From Pigoraptor vietnamica (lineage: Eukaryota > Opisthokonta > Filasterea): DNA of 13,638 nucleotides. Below the pieces are notes generated by a model. It was not told the DNA's origin, did no database searches, and worked only from the letters and a program-made list of their open reading frames with translations. Of the stretch, positions 7,566-13,638 are shown piece by piece. The translations under genes were made by a program, and so were the position numbers. How positions within the stretch are numbered: the first letter of the stretch is position 1; each line of letters starts with the position of its first letter. Location of the stretch: NCBI GenBank assembly GCA_943704525.1, contig CALSCQ010000598.1, forward strand, positions 1 to 13,638, written 5' to 3'.

Positions 7566-8468
7566 CTCGTAACGTTACATCACGTCGGGCGGCAAGCTGC
7601 GAAGGCCGACATTCGTGACCATGAAACGGCCAAATCTGACGATGTGCACGAGCACCTCTTTCGAGAGGCCGAGGAGCACTAGAGCCGGCCGTCGTCCACG
7701 AACGCCTGCCGGCGCCCGTCGACGTCGGCTCCGTCATGGTGTTTTCCGTAGTCGCACCGGCGGCGGATGTGGACGGCTAATGTCTATTGAGGGCTGTATT
7801 GCGGTTAATAAAATGGCGCGTCTGTGTTTGTTTTGGGCGAATTGCCTCGGTCACACAGGTATGCAGGGGTCGGGGTCTGGGCGTGTGTAAACACTACCAC
7901 TGTGTCGGCATCCTGCCAAGTAGTGGGCCCAGCCGACGCTAGATCCGCGATTGCCTAACTGTGGTATCAAACGAGCTCTGAATTGCTTTGGCCGGTGGAC
8001 CCCGCCGGGGAGGGCTAGCCAGGACATGTTTTTGCCTGCCGACGACCTGATCAATTGAGCTCGAGGGTGAAGATGAGCGGCCGAGCACACAATTATTCGG
8101 GTAATTCAACCTGTACCCACTGACTGGCCACATGGCAATGATTGTTGAGGCGCTTTTCGTCGTTACAATAATCTCTTTGGGCTTCGAACGCACGACGACA
8201 CGGGGCGCACGCCGCAAAGGAGCGCACTCCGACAAGTGTGCGGGTGCTGCAAGGGGTGCACGCCGCACCGAGCAGCCACGCACAGTGATGAGGGGCGCCG
8301 AAGGGGGCGCGCGAGCAAGAGCACTTCGACAGGGCGCGGTCCGAGGGAAGGGGAGGGGGCCGACAAAGGCGTACGCCGCAAGGGCAGCGCGCACTCTGAG
8401 GAGGCTGTGGTTGTAGAACCTGAAACGGACGACGCGGCCTGTTCATGTGCCGATGGGCAATCCGTCAC
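7566..8468. other. Intergenic region without a convincing gene
   Basis: Between the 5' end of the SGNH gene and the 3' end of the membrane-protein gene. No exon, tRNA or known ncRNA was recognised. 7860-8110 is moderately GC-rich with several possible hairpins, for example GTCGGC with GCCGAC near 7903-7935 and CCGGTGG with CCGCCGG near 7993-8010. 8200-8400 holds degenerate direct repeats. An AATAAA on the plus strand at 7807-7812 has no plus-strand gene in front of it. Confidence 0.5.
8201..8405. repeat. Three degenerate GC-rich direct repeats
   Basis: The core GCRNACGCCGCA followed by a GAGC/GCAGC...CAC block appears at about 8204, 8257 and 8370, with spacings of about 53 and 113 bp. The copies fall in different reading frames relative to each other, which argues against a coding repeat. 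They lie in the 3' flank of the membrane-protein gene. Confidence 0.45.
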
Positions 8469-10360
8469 TCACGGACACCAGTTTCGGGCTGCAAGAAGAA
8501 TGCCGGCGGCGGTCCCCGCACAAAGGCACATTACGACCGCCGCGCGCACGTTGCCGACCTTCTCCACGAGCGCGCGCTTGTGGACGGCGCTCTCGAGCGA
8601 CCACCGCGACAGCCCAAACGCGATGGCGAGTGAGACGAGATCCGCAAGCATCATGAGCCCAACCCCAAACACGCCGAGCACGGCGGCCCTCTCCGCGCCA
8701 ATACGACAGACGGACGCGGCCATTCCCACGCCGCACACATTCGCCGCATTGCGACCGACGAGCTCGTTCATCTTACGCCGGCTCAACCACGCCTTGCCAC
8801 TGTTCCCAGAGGCGATCTCCTCGGCCGTGGCTATGCTGTGCTCGTGCGCTCGATTCCGAGCGTCGACGTCGACGAGTTCGCGCGCGTCCACATCACCCTC
8901 GCAATCGACCATTTCATTTAACGTGGCCGTGCTCGTACTTGAGATATCCCTCTCCCGCAACGCGAACTTCCTCGTGGATACGTTGTTGTTGAGAAAGGAC
9001 GGCAGCAGTGCTCTCAGTCGCGGCAGAAGGTTCGCCTTTGCCCACGCCACGACGAACGGGAGGACTTCTTTCACGACAGTCGCAACGAACGTGGACGTGA
9101 CGAGGCCGGCGTACGGTCGGCTGTTGCAGTATTGCAGCGTTCGCTCGGGTAGCTTGATGTTGTAGACGTAGATGCGAACCTACGCAACGCACAGCGGTCA
9201 GTGCGCGTGCATGTGTGCTTGTGTGCTTGTAATGGTGTGTACGCGGCTTGTGGCACGTGTCACTACTACCCACAGATTGCAATTGCAATTCGGCGCTGAC
9301 ACAAATGCAAGACACGCACGCGCACACACACAGACACGAACGCGCATACGCACACGCGTACGCACACACCCACACATGCACATCAACACACTGCCCTCCG
9401 GTCCCAAAACGCAATAGATGCTGCACACACCTGCAGCGCGTAAAAGGCCGGTTCCACGTTCCCCGACTTCGTCACGCCGAGCATCGCGTAAATGAGGAGC
9501 GTCGATGCGACAGGATAGACGATGCTCCCATACACGAACGCAAGCGTGTCGTCGCCACCAAACTGAGGGCCCGAGTACTCGTACAGCCAAAAAAACGAGA
9601 CGGCAGTGAACAACAACAGACCGGCTGCCTGCGCGCACGCCGCCGCAACGATCCCGCACGCGATCACCGCCGAGTGCGCGTCTCTCAGTTTCTCCGGGAC
9701 GAGTTCCCGCCGTCGCAGCACGGGTAAATTTCCGATGATGTAGAGAAGCACGACGGGAGGCGACCCAATCCACACGTCGCTCAACGAGCAGGGGCTTCCA
9801 CGCAGGAACGACGTCGCGCTGATGAGCCCCGCGAACAGCGCCGACGCACACGCAGCGCCCGCGGCAAACGAGCCGATAAAGAAGGGCGGGATCTTCGACT
9901 CTCTACTCGTCGTGGTCGTCGCCACGATAATAAAGACGACAGCGACGAAAAAAATGAACTCGGAGGCCGCCAGCGAGCACCGCGGAAGCACCCAATCGGC
10001 CCGTTCGCTCACCGCACGCACGAGCCGCGTTGTTCCAAGCGCCACGCAGAGCGAAGCGGCGCCCACAGGGGCCCATTTCTTCACGACGCATCCCCACAGA
10101 TCGCGCACGAGGGCCACATACGCGCGCAGGAGGACTGAGGGCGTGCGTCTCGGCGAGTGAGTGCGGCGCGCATCGTTCCCTTCGGCGCACGTTGTGTCGC
10201 CAATTTCTCTCAAAGTGACGGGCGTGAATGTCTCGATGATGTCCTGTTCCACGGTAGATGGTTGCGATGCCCTTCGCAGTGGCGACGATGCATTGCTGTC
10301 GGCGGCATCATTTCTTATGAGCACGTCCTCTGATTCCGAAGCTCGCCGCGCGCCGGTCAT
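8469..10360 (-). CDS. Multi-pass membrane protein of unknown family (two exons)
   Basis: Exon 1 is 10360-9431 (310 codons, phase 0, donor CAG/GTGTGT) and exon 2 is 9179-8469 (acceptor TTGCGTAG, stop TGA), separated by a 251-nt GT/CA-rich intron. The product has 546 residues. The first 75 or so are polar, Ser/Arg-rich and probably cytoplasmic. Hydrophobic segments are seen at about 96-115, 129-150, 158-183, 195-214, 228-260, 273-296, 336-357, 453-470, 474-500 and 521-541, so about ten membrane passes with a soluble loop at about 365-450. That loop holds an acidic/Asp-rich stretch (VDCEGDVDARELVDVDARN). No transporter, receptor or enzyme motif was recognised. The strict frame continuity across the splice and the hydropathy pattern support a real gene; function is unknown. 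Confidence 0.75.
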
Positions 10361-10400
10361 CGGTCCGCACTCTCAACGCAGTCGGGCAAAACACATGTGC

Positions 10401-10402
<2 letters not shown>

Positions 10403-10476
<74 letters not shown>
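10403..10476. repeat. (GT)37 microsatellite
   Basis: A pure GT tract of about 74 nt, continuing as imperfect GT/ATGTTTGT sequence to about 10530. It lies between the start of the minus-strand membrane-protein gene and the first recognisable aldehyde-oxidase exon, just where that gene's 5' exons are missing. A CGAACGTTCG palindrome at 10534-10543 follows. Confidence 0.97.
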
Positions 10477-10477
<1 letters not shown>

Positions 10478-10621
10478 GTGTGTGTGTGTGTATGTTTGTG
10501 TGTGTATGTTTGTGTGTGTTATGTGTGTGTGCGCGAACGTTCGTGCGCGTGTGCGTGGCGTGTGTCTGCGTGTGTTATTACCCTGTGCTATTGCAAGCGC
10601 TGATGCCTTACGGTCGCGCAG

Positions 10622-13055
10622 CTACAAGGTGGGCGTGGATGCGAACGGCGTCCTCACGGCCATCCAGCTCGACTACTATGTCGACAGCGGGTGCAACGTG
10701 AACGACTCGCCCGGGTGCCTCGCGATGGCGTTTGATGCCTGCGACAACGGTGCGTGTCCCCATTCGTGTTGTAACTGGCACCATGCATTGCATTCAGTGA
10801 AGGCTCCGTCCATCTAATTGCACACTGCGATTGCATCGAATGGAGTTTGGCTGACATCCCCTTCTCCCGCGCAGCCTATTACGCGCCCAACTGGAAGGTG
10901 ACGGGCTATCTGTGCCAGACGAACCTCCCCAGCAACACGGCCATGCGCGCGCCGGGGTGCGTTCCCGCCATTTTCATTATCGAGACGGTTATGGACCACG
11001 TGGCCAAGTCCCTTGGCGTGGACCCCGACGCCCTGCGCTTCGCCAACCTCGTGCAGAACGGCTCGGTATGTGCAGAAATGTCGCATCATATACTGTGTCC
11101 ATCGACTCCACTGTATGTGCAGAGAGGGAGATTGAAGTTACTAGCTTTGTAGTGCGTACTGCTGTTCGTCAAAGCGTTGCTGATGTCCCTTTGTCCCTTG
11201 CAGGTGACGCCATACGGCCAGACTGTGTCGAACTGCACGCTCCCCGCGGTGTGGACGCAGCTGAAGCAGCAGGCGGACTACGACAACCGCCGCGCGGCCG
11301 TTGCCGACTTCAACGCCAAGAACCGCTGGCGCAAGCGCGGCATCACGATCATGCCCCTCAAGTACGGGATTGCGTGGGGCGGGTACACGTGCGGCGGTCA
11401 CGTGTCGGTGTACGCGGACGGCACCGTGGGCATCACGCACTCTGGGTGCGAGATTGGCCAGGGGATCAACACGAAGGTGCGCCTGTCACCTACCTTACAG
11501 ACCAGTTCCTGTCACCAACTTCCATATCGCAGACCAGTTCCTGTCACCACCTTTCTCATCAACACCAGTCCTTGTCGGCACCAGTTCCTGTCCGCGCCCG
11601 TCCTCGGTCGCGCGCGGGTGCTCGCTTTCTGATGCCGCCTCCACTGACGCCCCTTTGCGTGTGCAGGTCGCGCAAGTGGCGGCGTATACGCTGGGCATCG
11701 ACATGAGCAACATTGTCATTCGCACGACGCGCACGGATCTCCACCCGAACGGTGCGCTGCTGCGCGCGACTGTTGTCGGAGTGCCGTCTGCATTTCGTTT
11801 CCTCGTCTCTATCTACGTCTATCATAATAGCTGATCCGGCAGTGCGCTTGGCTCACCGGTTGCCCTTTTTTTTCGCACTGCAGCGGCCCCCACCGGCGGC
11901 AGCATCACGTCGGAGCTCAACTGCGCGGCCGTGCAGCAGGCGTGCAAGAACCTCCTCGCCGTGATTGATCCCGTCCGCAAGACGCTTCCCGCGGGCACGC
12001 CGTGGCCGCAGGTGGTCGCCGCGTGCCTCGGGCAGGGCGTCGACCTCTCGAACCGCGCGTGGTGAGTGCTCGCGCACACCGGTTGTTGTCTGCAGCACTC
12101 ACTGTGAGTCAGTATTGCGGCGTGCTGCGACTGCAGAGTCGTGCTGACGTGCGTGTGCGTGTCGCAGGTACCTCGGCGCTTCGACGGGCCCGTTCAACTA
12201 TTCGTCGTTTGGTGCGACGGCCATTGAGGTGGAGATGGACATTCTCACGGGAGAGAGCCAGATCATCCGCACGGACATTGTGTTCGACTGCGGCATCAGG
12301 TGGGCCACAGCTTATGTGGTCAGCAGGCGTGTGTGTGTGTGTGTGTGTGTTGCTTGCTGTGCTGTGTGCACTTGTGCTTGTGTGTACTAGTGCTGTGTGT
12401 ACTTGTGCTGTGCGTGCGCGTCCGAGTGCGTGTGCGTGTCGTCATCTCACCCTATTACGTCCCCTCTTCGCAGCCTGAGCCCCCTGATTGACATTGGGCA
12501 GGTGGAGGGCGGCTTTGTCCAGGGCCTCGGCTACTGGATGAGCGAGAAGCTCACCTTCGACACCGGCAGCGGTCGCCTCCTCTCGAACAACACATGGGTG
12601 CGTCTCCGAGTCGTGCGTGTGCCCACACCCTCCGTTTATCGGGACCGCGTACTGACCCAAGACCTCTCTTCTCTCTTTCCATTGCAGGAGTACAAGCCCC
12701 CTGCGGCCAAGGACATCCCCATCGACTTCCGCATCACCATGCTGCCCAACACGCCGAACCCCGACGGCTTCCTGCGCTCGAAGGGTGAGTCGCGCCTTCC
12801 TTTTGTGCGCGAGTGCCGCCGCGGTGTGCTCTTGCGCCATTTCAGTGCTGACGTACGCCTCCTTCTCCACCCGCAGCGACCGGCGAGCCCCCGTACTGCA
12901 TGGCATGCAGCGTCCTCTTTGCGATGAAGAACGCTGTCACGGCCGCGCGCGCCGAAATCGGCCAGGACAAGGACTACTACGCCGTGAACGGCCCATTCAC
13001 CGTCGACGCCGTCCGCGCCGCGTCCCTCGTCGACCCCTCGCAGTTTTCGTTTTGA
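10622..13055 (+). CDS. Xanthine dehydrogenase/aldehyde oxidase, C-terminal molybdenum-domain part only (nine exons)
   Basis: These enzymes hydroxylate purines or aldehydes using molybdopterin, two 2Fe-2S clusters and FAD; only the C-terminal part of the Mo domain is here. Exons: 10622-10749, 10875-11065, 11204-11476, 11667-11751, 11884-12061, 12168-12299, 12474-12597, 12688-12784, 12877-13055 (TGA). All introns are GT-AG and all phases fit, giving 461 residues. Landmarks in order: YKVG; LCQTNLPSNTAMRAPG (active-site Arg kept; MRAPG is the form seen in many plant and insect aldehyde oxidases, where xanthine dehydrogenase has FRGFG); EIGQGINTKVAQVAAYTLGI; GGSITSELN; IRTDIVFDCG; IDIGQVEGGFVQGLG; and ATGEPPYCMACS with the catalytic Glu. 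The protein aligns from about residue 830 of a 1,330-residue enzyme. No Fe-S, FAD or first Mo-domain exon is found upstream, where the opposite-strand membrane gene lies. Family is certain; substrate and intactness are open. Confidence 0.9.
11485..11598. repeat. Minisatellite in an aldehyde-oxidase intron
   Basis: CAGACCAGTTCCTGTCACCA occurs at 11498-11517 and again at 11530-11549 (32-bp period). Degenerate copies (ACCAGTCCTTGTCGG and ACCAGTTCCTGTCCG) follow at about 11564 and 11580. All lie inside the intron at 11477-11666. Confidence 0.8.
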
Positions 13056-13638
13056 GCGTTGTTTCGGCCACCGCCGTGGTCGCGTGGCTATGTGCAGCGG
13101 GCGCTCGTAGGAGCGTCCGCGGCGAGCGTGCTGAAATGCAACTGGATGTTATGCGTGGCGTCTCAACAGAGAGGACTGCGTTTCTGTGCGCACATAGGCA
13201 GGAACGGAGGCGGTGGGAGTGGGAAAAGAACGAAGGGAAAGACCTGGTTGTGCCGACGTATCCAAAACACCTGACGGCGGACAAAGGGCACTCGTCCAGA
13301 CACCAAAAAGGAAAAATATCACGGCTGGTGTCCACCACTATGTTTCGCGCGTGCGCCCATCTAACCGCGACAGAAAAACGACTGCGGTGTCTGAGGACAG
13401 ACGACACAAACGAGCAAAAGAAAAAGAAAAGGAAGAAGAAACAAACAAAAAAAGAGAAACTACAGCAAGTGGTATTCCCGCGTGGTCTCCCACCGCAGTA
13501 CTGACCACTCTCGTCCCGGTTTAAAGACAGCGTCTGCCGAGTCCTCGGTAAAATTTTTATGTATTGGGCTTTAGAATGGCCGGAGCCTTCTATGACAGCT
13601 TTCATAGTAATTGGGAATCCACAAAATAGTAGAGAAGA
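13056..13638. other. 3' flank of the aldehyde-oxidase-like gene
   Basis: No supported gene. It has an A-rich purine tract at about 13415-13460 and a perfect 6-bp inverted repeat, CTATGA/TCATAG, around a 6-nt loop at 13590-13607. No AATAAA was seen after the stop at 13053-13055. Short open frames here are low complexity. Confidence 0.5.

Noticed and set aside
7807-7812. AATAAA polyadenylation signal on the plus strand
   Set aside because: No plus-strand gene ends in front of it; the hexamer is expected by chance.
7962-7978. Retroelement primer-binding site (TGGTATCAAACGAGC)
   Set aside because: No flanking long terminal repeats, polypurine tract or retroelement coding sequence was found; kept only as part of a low-interest finding.
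8132-8416. Plus-strand 94-residue frame with a hydrophobic start followed by Arg/Ala-rich sequence
   Set aside because: Composition follows the GC-rich degenerate repeats, the repeats are out of frame with each other, and it lies in the 3' flank of the opposite-strand gene.
10379-10404. A micro-exon ending at the GT tract as the missing exon before YKVG in the aldehyde oxidase
   Set aside because: An acceptor-like CAACGCAG and a GT donor exist, but the residues obtained in the required phase do not resemble the family and the exon would be about 20 nt.

Overview
The window is eukaryotic nuclear DNA. Several genes are split by short GT-AG introns (about 110-370 nt), coding regions are GC-rich and not CpG-depleted, and spacers and introns carry long pure dinucleotide microsatellites. 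Gene content (a SAP30-like Sin3 subunit, a BCL7-family SWI/SNF subunit, an F-box/LRR protein, a Golgi-type SGNH protein and a eukaryotic-type molybdenum hydroxylase) suggests a compact-genome protist, possibly related to opisthokonts. The sequence alone does not fix the lineage.

Layout from left to right. 1-1140: the 3' part of a minus-strand SAP30-like gene. Its zinc-finger exon can be recognised, but the reading frame is broken twice and no start codon is visible; the C-terminal exon lies off the left edge beyond a (TC)38 tract. 1200-1323: a divergent intergenic region with three perfect TCACGTGA palindromes. 1324-2682: an intronless plus-strand F-box protein with seventeen 20-residue leucine-rich repeats in exact 60-bp register. 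2683-3425: spacer with a compound (CA)48(CCA)10 array. 3426-4672 (minus): a three-exon BCL7-family gene, recognised only after splicing joins the BCL7 core. 4673-5948: spacer with a (CA)57 array and a CRE palindrome. 5949-7442 (minus): an intronless type II membrane protein with an NXPE/PC-esterase-like SGNH domain. 7443-8468: spacer without a convincing gene. 8469-10360 (minus): a two-exon, roughly ten-pass membrane protein of unknown family. 10403-10476: a (GT)37 tract. 10622-13055 (plus): nine exons encoding only the C-terminal 461 residues of a xanthine dehydrogenase/aldehyde oxidase molybdenum domain. 13056-13638: 3' flank.

Two chromatin co-regulator genes (Sin3/HDAC and SWI/SNF) lie within 5 kb, but no operon-like logic links the genes. 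The points most worth a second look are the doubly frameshifted SAP30 zinc finger, the E-box cluster between divergent genes, the cryptic BCL7 gene, the homogenised LRR array, the GDS-to-GCS change in the SGNH protein, and an aldehyde-oxidase gene that starts mid-domain next to a microsatellite. That last feature may be an assembly join or a real truncation.
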